A stretch of 64,000 bases of DNA, taken from the NCBI GenBank assembly GCA_015061115.1, contig SUXE01000017.1:1-64000 (forward strand), given 5' to 3'. A program made the translations under genes and the position numbers. The stretch comes from Bacteroidales bacterium. GTDB lineage: Bacteria > Bacteroidota > Bacteroidia > Bacteroidales > Paludibacteraceae. Of the stretch, positions 1-8,469 are shown piece after piece. A model generated the notes under the pieces. It did not search any database. It was given only the letters and a program-made list of their open reading frames with translations, and had not been told where the DNA came from. Each line of letters opens with the position of its first letter. Position 1 is the stretch's first letter.

Positions 1-31
1 AATATACTCTTCCATACTTAAAAAATTAAAT

Positions 32-57
32 AAAAAAAGGAGTTCATTTTGAACTCC
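32..57 (-). terminator. Intrinsic terminator of tRNA-Asp
   Basis: Eight-base-pair stem (39-46 with 50-57) followed, on the minus strand, by a run of seven T. It lies directly downstream of the tRNA gene. Confidence 0.8.
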
Positions 58-63
58 CTCTTG

Positions 64-137
64 CGGTATGGACGGGACTCGAACCCGCGACCCCATGCGT
101 GACAGGCATGTATTCTAACCAGCTGAACTACCACACC
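64..137 (-). tRNA. tRNA-Asp (anticodon GTC)
   Basis: Read on the minus strand, the acceptor arms GGTGTGG and CCATACC pair (one G-U), the D arm contains GGTTAGAAT, the anticodon loop reads CTGTCAC with anticodon GTC, and the T loop is TTCGAGT. The length is 74 nt to the discriminator base G. CCA is not encoded. A terminator follows at once, so this looks like a single-gene unit. Confidence 0.96.
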
Positions 138-521
138 ATCGTGCAATTCCTCAATTGCGAGTGCAAAAGTAGTGCTTTTTTTTGAATCTGCAAATCTTTT
201 CCTGTTTTTTTACAAAAATTTATTATCCAGAACATAATTGATGTCTTTAAGTTATGAGATCTATACTGATAGATATTTCCAGTCATCTTTACGAACTGCC
301 CCCAAAAAACTTCCGACAAAAAAAGTTTTGCCATGCAAGTAATAAAAAATTACCACATAATTTTCTATAAACACTGCCATACGATCATTTTTTCCATTAC
401 GTTTAACTATTTTTAACAGAAGAATAAGCCACAAAAAGCACAAAAGTACCAAACAATTCAACTATTCGTACTTTTATTTGGTATTTTTAGGAGAAAATAA
501 TCATTTTTCTTAATCATTTAG

Positions 522-551
522 TTTGCATTATAAAAAAAATATCTACATTTG
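522..551 (+). promoter_or_regulatory. Bacteroidetes-type promoter of a candidate ncRNA
   Basis: TTTG (522-525), 18 bp spacer, then TACATTTG (544-551). Both boxes match the primary sigma factor consensus of Bacteroidetes at nearly standard spacing. No rightward coding gene follows before the terminator at 817-855. Confidence 0.6.
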
Positions 552-555
552 CACA

Positions 556-855
556 AGGAAGTAAAACAAGAAGGATTTAATACTGTTACCACATAAAATT
601 TATAGGAAGTACAGAAATACAGGCGATAATGCTTAGTTTGTATGTTAAATCCAGACACCGTACTATTCACTTAGTTTTCCAGCGGTAAAATTAGCATTAA
701 TCTTTCAAGTTAAGTAAACTAAAAGGTTCTTCTTCCATAGAAAATCTTCTTTACCGAAGAAAGAATTAGAACCGGGAAAGATTCAAACTTTAAGGACTAA
801 ACAATAACATTCATAGAAGTAACTTCGTCGTGACGACGAGGTTATTTCGCTTTTT
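556..855 (+). ncRNA. Candidate non-coding RNA, about 300 nt, family unknown
   Basis: The 139-875 interval holds no convincing coding sequence. Inside it, a good promoter (522-551) and a strong intrinsic terminator (817-855) point the same way and delimit about 300 nt. A local hairpin is visible with arms GGTTCT and AGAACC plus an inner TTCTTC/GAAGAA pairing (about 724-774). A 6S-like RNA was considered because such a free-standing unit would fit, but no long end-to-end pairing was found. It is not RNase P RNA, tmRNA or SRP RNA, whose conserved cores are absent. The existence of the transcript is inferred from its signals only. Confidence 0.4.
817..855 (+). terminator. Strong intrinsic terminator of the candidate ncRNA
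   Basis: A 14-bp stem (817-830 with 834-847, two G-U pairs) with loop TGA, followed by TCGCTTTTT. The T run is on the plus strand only, so it does not serve the leftward gene ending at 876. Confidence 0.7.
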
Positions 856-875
856 AAACGGTTCCTTTATTTATC

Positions 876-2558
876 TCATCTTTCACCAATCGTACAGACA
901 ATCTTTTTACGGATTCTATCTCCGCTTTCCGAAACTGCCTCAAACAATAATACATATATTCCCGTCGGCAACATTTCCCCAGCGTCGTCTGTTCCATCCC
1001 ACTTGTAAACACCTTCCCTATCAAGCAAATGATATTCAAAAAGTGTCCCAATTTGGGTTCCAAACCTATCAAAGCACGATAATGTTCCCTTAAAATCTGG
1101 TTTGGGGAAAGAATACTCAATGATAATTTGCGGAAAATCAGCAGTTATAAAACTTTGGATACAGACGATTTCTTCTTTTTTACCTGATGATGCGGAATTT
1201 TTTCTTCCCGGTGTCGCCCCTCCACATTCATCAGATGCGGATACCCATTCATCACTATCGAATGAGACTCTTTCCAGGCTCCTACCCTTGTCGACAGTTG
1301 AAAACTGGCTGTGCATCTTCGGATCATAAGCAAATTCATCCAACACATTATCCTTTTTGTCGAGCAAAACAACATGGGCTCCACTATTGCTTAAAGCAGG
1401 CATTTTTTCCAAAGAGAAAGAGACAGCACCGTCGCCACATTCATATTTTTCACATACATTCTCCACATCCCTACTCAATATTATATATGTATGCGGAGGA
1501 ATCGCATCATTCGCGTCGCTTGAAAGTGGCGTGATATAATTAAGATTTCCATTTGCTTTTCGTGTCGCAATCGACAATGACTTAGCAGAAATCCACGTAT
1601 CGCTCATATTATATAATTCCACAAATTCGCTCTCTCCCGTCGCAACGTCAAAAAGAACCTCATTCAAAATCACATCCCCTTTCTTCGCTCCTTTAGAAAA
1701 ATAGATTTTCAAAGGTGAGCTGGAGCAGTTGCCACGGATGTCGCATATGGAAACTGGAATCTCATACTCGCCAAACGAATCCGCTTTAACAATTCTGAAT
1801 CGTGTCTTTTTCTCATCACTCCCCAAAAATTCCAAAGCGTCTCCAGGGTCGACGGAAAGGCTCTCCACTTTTATTTTCTCACTCCACAGCACAGTAATGA
1901 TTGAGTCTGAAAAATCCATTCCTGCCACATACGGAGGTTCATTGTCAATAAAATCCGAATGGATAGAGATTGAATCAAACACAAAATGCTTGGTACGAGT
2001 CTTTGAAAAATGCGGATTCAGAATAAAATAGGAAGATGTTTCAATATCTTTATCATTAGCGGTGAAGTCGACGGAATAATCCTCATCATCATTGATTTTA
2101 CTTTTCAGAGTCCAATTGCCATCATTGTCCGTCTGCACCACAATATCATACTGCACCTTGCTGAAATTCAACCGCTTCTTTTCTGATGCCCCCAACTTTT
2201 TCTGCACACCATCAACAGATTTCCACAAAGCGATCTCATCGTTCGACTTTCCAAGCAAAAGATAGTAGCCAGACAGCGTGGAATCCGTCACATCAGTAGA
2301 TGAAGACGCGAGATATACAGCAAGATAGTTGGAAGACGAAGGATTCAGATCCATTCTTCCGCATAAATGCCACGTGGAAGAGATTATAGCATCAGATTTT
2401 GTGGAAATAGACGAAGAAGATACCGTATTCTCGGCATCAAGCCTCAACGATTGATCCTCAATTAAAAAAGAAGCAGTGTCGCCCGACCAAACATTTTTCC
2501 ATTCTGTATCTGCAAAATGCAGGACAAAACAATAAATTAAACCAATAAATAAATTCAT
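876..2558 (-). CDS. Secreted lamin-tail domain (LTD) protein with FlgD/CHU_C-like C-terminus
   Basis: 560 residues. Residues 1-16 form a short hydrophobic export signal. Residues 20-205 are a beta-rich region of a kind seen in Bacteroidetes surface proteins. Residues 210-285 look like an Ig-like domain. A lamin-tail domain spans about 293-450 (GDVILNEVLFD, EFVELYNMSD, TYIILSRD, GATPGRKN). Residues 480-558 resemble a FlgD-like or gliding-associated C-terminal Ig fold (FDRFGTQIG, YKWDGTDDAG, LPTGIYVLLFEA). LTDs in bacteria are found in exported nucleases and adhesins, but no catalytic domain is visible here, so a surface or structural role is inferred. The gene is divergent from asd and monocistronic. 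It encodes no SusC or SusD partner. Confidence 0.85.
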   Translation of the reverse strand: MNLFIGLIYCFVLHFADTEWKNVWSGDTASFLIEDQSLRLDAENTVSSSSISTKSDAIISSTWHLCGRMDLNPSSSNYLAVYLASSSTDVTDSTLSGYYLLLGKSNDEIALWKSVDGVQKKLGASEKKRLNFSKVQYDIVVQTDNDGNWTLKSKINDDEDYSVDFTANDKDIETSSYFILNPHFSKTRTKHFVFDSISIHSDFIDNEPPYVAGMDFSDSIITVLWSEKIKVESLSVDPGDALEFLGSDEKKTRFRIVKADSFGEYEIPVSICDIRGNCSSSPLKIYFSKGAKKGDVILNEVLFDVATGESEFVELYNMSDTWISAKSLSIATRKANGNLNYITPLSSDANDAIPPHTYIILSRDVENVCEKYECGDGAVSFSLEKMPALSNSGAHVVLLDKKDNVLDEFAYDPKMHSQFSTVDKGRSLERVSFDSDEWVSASDECGGATPGRKNSASSGKKEEIVCIQSFITADFPQIIIEYSFPKPDFKGTLSCFDRFGTQIGTLFEYHLLDREGVYKWDGTDDAGEMLPTGIYVLLFEAVSESGDRIRKKIVCTIGER

Positions 2559-2573
2559 ATTACAATTTTTTAC

Positions 2574-2581
2574 TAATTTTG
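2574..2581 (+). promoter_or_regulatory. -7 box TAATTTTG upstream of asd
   Basis: Matches TAnnTTTG and lies 60 bp before the asd start. No TTTG -33 element is obvious. Confidence 0.45.
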
Positions 2582-2604
2582 CACTCCAAAGGCTAATCCG
2601 CCTA

Positions 2605-2612
2605 CAAAAGTA
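2605..2612 (-). promoter_or_regulatory. -7 box TACTTTTG for the LTD gene
   Basis: On the minus strand, 46 bp before the start at 2558. With the asd box it would make a compact divergent promoter region. Confidence 0.45.
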
Positions 2613-2641
2613 AGAAAAAGTTTATAATTAAAAAATAAAAA

Positions 2642-3652
2642 ATGAAAGTAGCAATCGTCGGAGCCAGTGGAGCTGTAGGACAGGAGTTCCTAAGAGTATT
2701 GGCAGAGAGAAATTTCCCAATGGATGAGTTGGTGCTATTCGGATCAGAAAGAAGCGCCGGACAGAAATACACTTACAAAGGCAAGGAGTACACCGTTCAG
2801 CTTCTAAAACACGGAGACGACTTCAAGGGAGTAGATATTGCTTTCACATCAGCAGGAGCTGGAGTTTCAAAAGAATTCGCTGCAGACATCACTAAGTTTG
2901 GTGCTGTAATGATCGATAACTCAAGTGCATTCCGTATGGACAACGACGTTCCATTGGTAGTGCCAGAGTGCAACGCAGAGGATGCTCTTGTACGTCCAAG
3001 AGGAATCATCGCAAACCCTAACTGTACAACTATCATGATGGTTGTTGTGCTTCAGCCACTTGAGAAGTTGAGCCACATCAAGAGAATCCACATTGCTTCA
3101 TACCAGGCAGCTTCAGGTGCAGGTGCAGCAGCGATGGCAGAGCTTGAGCAGCAGTACAGAGAGGTGTTGGATGGTAAACCAGCAACTGTAAACAAGTTCG
3201 CATACCAGCTAGCATACAACGTAATTCCTCAGATTGACGTGTTCCAGGAGAACGGATACACTAAGGAAGAGATGAAGATGTTCAACGAGACACGTAAGAT
3301 CATGCATACAGACGCAGCATGTTCAGCAATGTGTGTACGTGTCCCATCACTTCGTTCTCACTCAGAGGCTGTATGGATTGAGACAGAGAAGCCAATCGAT
3401 GTTGAGACAGCAAAGAAAGCTATCGCTTCAGCAGAAGGTGTTCAGCTAATGGACGATCCTGCAAACAAGGTATATCCAATGCCATTGTTCCTAGCAGGTA
3501 AGGATGATGTATACGTAGGACGTGTACGTAAGGATCTTGCAAACGAGAATGGTTTGACATTCTGGTTGGTAGGAGACCAGATCAAGAAGGGTGCCGCATT
3601 GAACGCTGTTCAGATCGCTGAGTACCTTATCAAGGTTGGCAACGTAAAGTAA
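2642..3652 (+). CDS. asd: Aspartate-semialdehyde dehydrogenase
   Basis: 336 residues, the usual length. It reduces aspartyl-phosphate to aspartate semialdehyde with NADPH, the branch-point step for lysine/diaminopimelate, threonine and methionine. The N-terminal Rossmann motif is [12 protein letters not shown] (residues 6-17). The catalytic cysteine is Cys128 in NPNCTT, and the family's active-site histidine is in [11 protein letters not shown]. It forms a single-gene unit bounded by its own promoter box and terminator, and it lies about 50 kb from dapL and dapF, which act later in the same pathway. Confidence 0.97.
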   Translation: MKVAIVGASGAVGQEFLRVLAERNFPMDELVLFGSERSAGQKYTYKGKEYTVQLLKHGDDFKGVDIAFTSAGAGVSKEFAADITKFGAVMIDNSSAFRMDNDVPLVVPECNAEDALVRPRGIIANPNCTTIMMVVVLQPLEKLSHIKRIHIASYQAASGAGAAAMAELEQQYREVLDGKPATVNKFAYQLAYNVIPQIDVFQENGYTKEEMKMFNETRKIMHTDAACSAMCVRVPSLRSHSEAVWIETEKPIDVETAKKAIASAEGVQLMDDPANKVYPMPLFLAGKDDVYVGRVRKDLANENGLTFWLVGDQIKKGAALNAVQIAEYLIKVGNVK

Positions 3653-3674
3653 CCAATTACTTTTCATAATAAAC

Positions 3675-3715
3675 AACGAGGTTGTGTCTTGCGATACAAC
3701 CTCGTTATTTTTTTA
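3675..3715 (+). terminator. Intrinsic terminator of asd
   Basis: Perfect 11-bp stem (AACGAGGTTGT with ACAACCTCGTT) followed by ATTTTTTT. Confidence 0.9.
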
Positions 3716-3744
3716 TATCTTAGCAAGCAAAATAGAATACCGAT

Positions 3745-4806
3745 ATGAAGATGACAATCAAATATATTCTTACACTAATCATCTCTATATTTGTAGTCAG
3801 CATCCAAGCAAAAGGGGAAACTGACTGGGAGAAGGATGAAGTTAAAGGGGAAGTAAAGGAAATGCGTGTATATAACGTCCATGAAACGACCTCAGGAATA
3901 GAGAAAACTTTCATCCGTCGTAAAATCAAATACGATAAAAAAGGAAACCGTCTGGAGGAAGAGCACTACAACGAGAATGACGAAAAAAAAGAACCAATAA
4001 CATATATATATAAATACAATAGCAAGAAAGACCGTTTATTCAAATATAAATACAAATATAGATATGACACAAACGATACTTTATTGTTAGAAAAGACAAT
4101 ATACATAAAACTAAGGGACGGTAAAAATCTTAAATTAGAAGAAACTATTTTTTCTTATGACATTGACGATAAATATATTGAAAATGAAGTGAGCAAATAT
4201 AAATATGATAAAAATGGAAATATCATCGAGAAAATACGATTCGCAAACGACAGTTTACGAGAGAAAAACATTTACAAATATGATGAAAAAGGAAACCTTA
4301 CAGAGAAGAACACCGATTCTTGGCTCAGATGGGAAAACAGAAAATTCGTAAACAAATACGACGACAATGGGAATTGTATTGAAAAAACAGGATATGACCA
4401 CAATGGAAAATTAGAAAGTAAAAACATTTACACCTACGACGAGAGAAAAAATTGTATTGAAGAATATGAATTCCACCGTAATAATTCATTATACCAAAAG
4501 ACAACATATAAATATGATGAAGAAGGGAAAATAATAGAAGAAACAGCATACGATTCTCATGAGAAAATAATCTCAAAAGACAGTATAAAATACGATGAAA
4601 ACGGCAATTGTATTGAATCCATTAAATATGAAACAAATAGTTTATGTGCTATTTGGAACGGATGTGATTTTACACAAACAATTAGTGAGTCTATTTCAAA
4701 AGCAGTAAATAAATTTGACAAGACTGGGAACATAATTGAATGCATTTGTTTTCATTATAATAATTTCAATTTCGGAAGCATCATAGAATACGAATATTAT
4801 AAGTGA
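3745..4806 (+). CDS. Secreted YD-like repeat protein, copy 1 of a tandem family
   Basis: 353 residues with a signal peptide (1-22, ending IQA). The body has about ten repeats of the form KYDxxGNxIExxxY, typically 20-25 residues each (for example YDKKGNRLEEEHYNE and YDEKGNLTEKN), and it ends GSIIEYEYYK. The pattern resembles RHS/YD or MORN-like beta-hairpin repeats of bacterial surface proteins, but there is no RHS core or toxin domain. The function is unknown. A 67-bp block (3908-3974) is identical to copy 3 (6223-6289), a sign of recent duplication or gene conversion. No lipobox and no T9SS tail are visible, so it is probably periplasmic or loosely surface-associated. Confidence 0.85.
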   Translation: MKMTIKYILTLIISIFVVSIQAKGETDWEKDEVKGEVKEMRVYNVHETTSGIEKTFIRRKIKYDKKGNRLEEEHYNENDEKKEPITYIYKYNSKKDRLFKYKYKYRYDTNDTLLLEKTIYIKLRDGKNLKLEETIFSYDIDDKYIENEVSKYKYDKNGNIIEKIRFANDSLREKNIYKYDEKGNLTEKNTDSWLRWENRKFVNKYDDNGNCIEKTGYDHNGKLESKNIYTYDERKNCIEEYEFHRNNSLYQKTTYKYDEEGKIIEETAYDSHEKIISKDSIKYDENGNCIESIKYETNSLCAIWNGCDFTQTISESISKAVNKFDKTGNIIECICFHYNNFNFGSIIEYEYYK

Positions 4807-4890
4807 CGATAGACGATGGTAAAAAATTGAAAAAAATGTGAATAATCGCGTCTTTTCATTATTTTTATCATATAATTTCAAAATTTTGAT

Positions 4891-5724
4891 ATGAAGTCGT
4901 CCTTAAAGTACATATTTTCCGCACTGTCTTTGATAGTGTTGTGCATGTGCTGCACCGTCGCACAGGCAAAAGGAAAAACTGATTGGGAGAAACACGGACT
5001 TAAAGGGGCGGTGAAAGAAATGCGTGCATACTACAAAGACTACGGTGACACATTGGGGAAAATAGGAAAAGAGGATTTCAAATGGAGTAGAAAGTATGAC
5101 AAAAAAGGAAACTGTATTGAATACTTAAATCAGGGTGTATGCAAGTATAATTTAACAAAGACGCGAATTAAATCATCAAAATTTGGAGATTGGAATACCA
5201 AATACAAATATGCAGGCAACAAGCTCCATAAAGAAATCATATCTAGAGATAGAGAAGCATTCGAAACCATTGAATATAAATATGATAACAAAGAATTGCT
5301 CATAGAAAAAAACACATATAATAGTCTCGATGAGTTGACGGACAAATATATATATGAATACGACAACAATGGAAACAAAATAAAAGAGGAATATTACTCA
5401 AGAGACATACTATCACACGTTTATAATTACAAATACAATGAGAAAGGAATCTGTATTGAGGAAATATATACAGACGGAATATTGGATTCAAAAACGGAAT
5501 ATAAATATGATGAGTGTGGCAATCTTATAGAAGAAACACTAATAAGACTAACGACAACCATATTTGATGATCCTAATGAAAATGGCAACATAGTTTATTA
5601 TGAATGCATATATACCCCCAATGGTGAGCTATCTAAAGCATATAAATCAAAATTCAATCCGTTTACAGGGGAGGATTTTGAGGAGCACGTCGTTGTTGAG
5701 GATTTAGAAAACATAAAAAAATAG
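4891..5724 (+). CDS. YD-like repeat protein, copy 2, ended early at a slippery site
   Basis: 277 residues as read. The signal peptide (MKSSLKYIFSALSLIVLC..., cleavage near residue 26) is almost identical to that of copy 3. YD-like repeats run from about residue 65. The frame closes at TAG 5722-5724, immediately after ATA AAA AAA. In the -1 frame the text continues for about 75 codons with family-typical repeats and ends EFEYEYYK-like at 5948, as copies 1 and 3 end. A -1 shift at A_AAA_AAA (5715-5721) would give a 352-residue product, matching copy 1 (353). The break may be a mutation, a programmed frameshift, RNA polymerase slippage or an assembly error. Confidence 0.8.
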   Translation: MKSSLKYIFSALSLIVLCMCCTVAQAKGKTDWEKHGLKGAVKEMRAYYKDYGDTLGKIGKEDFKWSRKYDKKGNCIEYLNQGVCKYNLTKTRIKSSKFGDWNTKYKYAGNKLHKEIISRDREAFETIEYKYDNKELLIEKNTYNSLDELTDKYIYEYDNNGNKIKEEYYSRDILSHVYNYKYNEKGICIEEIYTDGILDSKTEYKYDECGNLIEETLIRLTTTIFDDPNENGNIVYYECIYTPNGELSKAYKSKFNPFTGEDFEEHVVVEDLENIKK

Positions 5725-5948
5725 ATCTTACACCAGAAAAAAATCTCTACAAATATGATAAAAAAGGGAATATGACAGAAATAATATTCTATGACCAATC
5801 TGGCACGTATAAAGGTGTTCGGCATCAGAAATATGATGAAATCGGAAATATTATAGAAATCAGGACAGATGGATCAATCAACAGATTCCACAAAGGGGGA
5901 TACTCAAATTTTGTAGAGATCAATTTCGAATACGAATATTATAAATGA
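5725..5948 (+). pseudogene. Out-of-frame C-terminal part of YD copy 2
   Basis: Read in the -1 frame relative to 4891, this stretch encodes YKYDKKGNMTEIIFYDQSG, KYDEIGNIIEIRTDG and a terminal YEYYK followed by TGA (5946-5948). These are the same motifs that close copies 1 and 3, so it is the missing end of copy 2 and not a separate gene. It becomes functional only if the ribosome or polymerase slips at 5715-5721. Confidence 0.85.
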
Positions 5949-5960
5949 AGTTGAAGTAGA

Positions 5961-6010
5961 GATGATGGCACAGAGATGCAAAAAATTGATTCACCTTCAT
6001 CATTTTTTAT
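5961..6010 (+). terminator. Probable terminator of YD copy 2
   Basis: GATGATGG (5961-5968) pairs with CCTTCATC (5994-6001) with one mismatch, followed by ATTTTTTA. Its place, right after the out-of-frame tail, fits a transcript that once covered the full copy. Confidence 0.45.
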
Positions 6011-6047
6011 TATTTTAGCATAAAAATTGGTTTTAGAGTTTAGAGAT

Positions 6048-7049
6048 ATGAAGTCATCCTTAAGATACATATTTTCCGCACTGTCATTGATAGTGTTGTG
6101 CTTGTGCTGCACCGTCGCACAGGCAAAAGGAAAAACTGATTGGGAAGAGGATGGACTGAAAGGGAAAGTGAAGGAGGTCCGTACATATAATGTGAAAGAA
6201 GGATCTGGCACTTTAGAAAAATCTTTCATCCGTCGTAAAATCAAATACGATAAAAAAGGAAACCGTCTGGAGGAAGAGCACTACAACGAATATGACGAAA
6301 AAGATGGAGAATTGACTTCAAGACTAACTTATAAGTACAAAAAAAAGAGAAATCGTATAGAGAGATCAGAATACGACAATCATAAGATACTGATTGAAAA
6401 AACATTATACGATGCAAACAGGAACAAGGTTGAGGATGAAGACTTTATATATGGAGTAAATTATTGTTGGAAAACCGTCAACAAATATGATCCAAACGGA
6501 AAAATCATCGAAGAAATCCACTATGTAAATGACAGTCTGCTAGAAAAGACAATTTACAGATACGACGAAAAAGCGAATATCACAGAAGAGACACACTCAG
6601 ATTCACCGACTAGATGGGAAAACAGAAAATTCGTAAATAAATACGATGAGAATGGAAACCTGGTTGAGATTTCAGAATATGACTATCAAAAGAAACTTAA
6701 ATGCAGAACCATCTATAAATACAATGATAAAAAGAAATGTGTAGAGGAATGCAATTACGACATGAATGACTCTCTATGCAGCAAAATGGTATACAAATAC
6801 AACGACCAGGGAAAGAAAATCGAGTCGATGCATACAGTTGCGGATAACGAGCTGATGCAGAGAGATGTGTTCATCATCGACGACAATGGAAAGACCTCCG
6901 TATCATTACGTTATGACTCGGACGGAGGATTAGGACGAATAGCAGTAAGCAAATTCGACGACGCTGGAAATCCACTTGAGACAATGATCTATTGTGGAGA
7001 CGACTGGATCTTCTATTTCGGAAGCATCATGGAATACGAGTATTACTAG
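6048..7049 (+). CDS. YD-like repeat protein, copy 3 (mosaic of copies 1 and 2)
   Basis: 333 residues. The reading frame opens 7 codons earlier (6027), but ATG 6048 is chosen because MKSSLRYIFSALSLIVLC aligns with the start of copy 2. The signal peptide ends near residue 26 (VAQA). The repeats include YDKKGNRLEEEHYNEYDE, YDPNGKIIEE and YDENGNLVE, and the end is GSIMEYEYY. The first 120 bp follow copy 2 while the next segment (from about 6215) follows copy 1, including 67 identical bases. This points to recombination within the array. It converges on the gene ending at 7062 with a 12-bp gap. The function is unknown. Confidence 0.85.
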   Translation: MKSSLRYIFSALSLIVLCLCCTVAQAKGKTDWEEDGLKGKVKEVRTYNVKEGSGTLEKSFIRRKIKYDKKGNRLEEEHYNEYDEKDGELTSRLTYKYKKKRNRIERSEYDNHKILIEKTLYDANRNKVEDEDFIYGVNYCWKTVNKYDPNGKIIEEIHYVNDSLLEKTIYRYDEKANITEETHSDSPTRWENRKFVNKYDENGNLVEISEYDYQKKLKCRTIYKYNDKKKCVEECNYDMNDSLCSKMVYKYNDQGKKIESMHTVADNELMQRDVFIIDDNGKTSVSLRYDSDGGLGRIAVSKFDDAGNPLETMIYCGDDWIFYFGSIMEYEYY

Positions 7050-7061
7050 CAGTTAGTGAGA

Positions 7062-7817
7062 TTAGAACAACATCCACAAAGCTCCACCTGCCAATACAGC
7101 ACCCAACAAAGCAAGAACCGCTAGCACTGTGCAACCGACCTTGAACGGTTTCATTATCTTATTCTTCCGTCTCTGTCTCTCCTCTGCCCTAGCCTCAGCG
7201 ATTATCTGATCTGCCTTTTCCTTTGAGATCAAAGAAGGGGTGATCCAATCTCTGAATAAAAGATCATTCTTAAATTCTACTGCAACTCTCACAAGATCAG
7301 ATGGTTTACGCAGATCAATGCCCTCCGTAGGATTCAATGTCATGGATATTTCATCTATCTTACTCATTAAAGCCTCATAACATTTTTTTGAGACGTTGGT
7401 ATGTACACTATCCGAATTAGAGTTGAAATACGGAGATTCATATTTACTTTGAGGAAGATTTATATTGCGACAATTATCAGTGGACACGACGAGCACCGAC
7501 TCCGGAACCTCAATATCAGCACAGTCCTTCATATATAGAAAATGGACAGACGGAGAAATCTTCACATTTCTGCATCTGTACAGTTCAAGGAACACAACAT
7601 TGTCATCCACGCTACCACCGTCGAAATTAGTCAGACGAGTGGCATAATCCATCTTTGATTCTGAAGTAGACGCAATTGCAGGAAGCTCATGGTCGCCGAC
7701 GTAGCAGACTCCATTCCCGTCTGTTTTGAAATCAGTAGCGTAAAAAGCATTGGTAATTGAAAAACCTTTTTCTGTCCCCAACCTTTCATCATATGGCTTT
7801 GTAACACAATATCCCAT
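7062..7817 (-). CDS. Tail-anchored membrane protein of unknown function
   Basis: 251 residues with no signal peptide. The N-terminal two thirds look soluble, with beta-solenoid-like spacing around residues 85-135 (VVFLELYRCRNVKISPS, LYMKDCADIEVPE, STDNCRNINLPQ). Residues 140-215 are helical and charged, ending in EARAEERQRRKNK. A single hydrophobic helix near residues 226-250 (VGCTVLAVLALLGAVLAGG) ends the protein, so a cytoplasmic protein anchored by its C-terminus is inferred. I do not recognise the family. The gene is monocistronic and converges with the YD array. Confidence 0.75.
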   Translation of the reverse strand: MGYCVTKPYDERLGTEKGFSITNAFYATDFKTDGNGVCYVGDHELPAIASTSESKMDYATRLTNFDGGSVDDNVVFLELYRCRNVKISPSVHFLYMKDCADIEVPESVLVVSTDNCRNINLPQSKYESPYFNSNSDSVHTNVSKKCYEALMSKIDEISMTLNPTEGIDLRKPSDLVRVAVEFKNDLLFRDWITPSLISKEKADQIIAEARAEERQRRKNKIMKPFKVGCTVLAVLALLGAVLAGGALWMLF

Positions 7818-7875
7818 AAACTATATCTTCTGTAAAATAAATAATCATACTCGGCATTGTCCGAACCGACTGTAG

Positions 7876-7883
7876 CAAAATTA
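7876..7883 (-). promoter_or_regulatory. -7 box TAATTTTG for the tail-anchored protein gene
   Basis: Minus-strand TAnnTTTG, 58 bp before the start at 7817. Confidence 0.4.
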
Positions 7884-7927
7884 TAAAAAAATGGATAAAA
7901 AATTGTGGTTATCAAGTACGAAAGCAT

Positions 7928-7935
7928 TACCTTTG
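7928..7935 (+). promoter_or_regulatory. -7 box TACCTTTG
   Basis: Good match to TAnnTTTG, about 90 bp before ATG 8025. Only a poor -33 element (ATTG, 7902) is visible. Confidence 0.45.
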
Positions 7936-8024
7936 CATAATTATAACACGGAATTACTACTAAACTTTATATTTATACCAATTATTCCGAGTTTTTGTTG
8001 ATTACTTTTTACAGACAATATAAC

Positions 8025-8456
8025 ATGAGAAAAAATTTGTTTGTGTCGCTTGCAATATGTGCGTTAACATTTGGTCAAGTCCACGCAGGTTCCATCTACG
8101 GAATTTCAGCAGATGGAAACAATGATGAATTTCCAATAGGAGATGTAAGGAGCATCAAGATTGCCCCAAAGACAGACGGAGCAAAATCCTACCCTACCAT
8201 CAAATTCGGAGAAAGCAGTTCGTCATCCAATCCAGAAGAAGCATCGTCGTCATATTTCATTATGGCTTATCCTAATCCAGTAAGCGAATACCTCACAATC
8301 TCAGGCATTGAAGAGAGTGCAGAAATCTCTGTTACAAATATGCAGGGAGCAGAGGTTTTGAAGACACGAGGAACCAAAGTGGATGTAAGCAAATTAGCCA
8401 AAGGCTCATACATCCTCATTGTAGAAGGGAAAAAAGTAAAATTCTTAAAGAAATAA
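8025..8456 (+). CDS. Small secreted protein that is mostly a T9SS sorting domain
   Basis: 143 residues from ATG 8025. The frame is open from 7995, but only the later start places the signal peptide (MRKNLFVSLAICALTFGQVHA) at the N-terminus. After a short spacer with serine runs (SSSSSNPEEASSSY) it carries a type A T9SS C-terminal domain: YPNPVSEYLTISG, a middle strand NMQGAEVLKT, then LAKGSYILIVEGKKVKFLKK. Almost nothing but the sorting domain remains after cleavage of the signal peptide. The next gene starts 13 bp after its stop, so the two are co-transcribed. It may be a remnant or a small partner of the downstream surface protein. Confidence 0.8.
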   Translation: MRKNLFVSLAICALTFGQVHAGSIYGISADGNNDEFPIGDVRSIKIAPKTDGAKSYPTIKFGESSSSSNPEEASSSYFIMAYPNPVSEYLTISGIEESAEISVTNMQGAEVLKTRGTKVDVSKLAKGSYILIVEGKKVKFLKK

Positions 8457-8469
8457 ACACACCGAAGAA

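Noticed and set aside
128-461. Two leftward open frames of 66-68 codons next to tRNA-Asp
   Set aside because: One overlaps the tRNA gene; both have no signal peptide, domain or promoter, and composition typical of AT-rich intergenic DNA.
556-855. Assignment of this unit as 6S RNA
   Set aside because: Size and layout would fit, but I could not find the long end-to-end pairing or a clear central bubble. Left as an unclassified candidate.
3745-7049. RHS or contact-dependent toxin system
   Set aside because: The repeats are YD-like, but there is no RHS core, no C-terminal toxin domain and no immunity gene.
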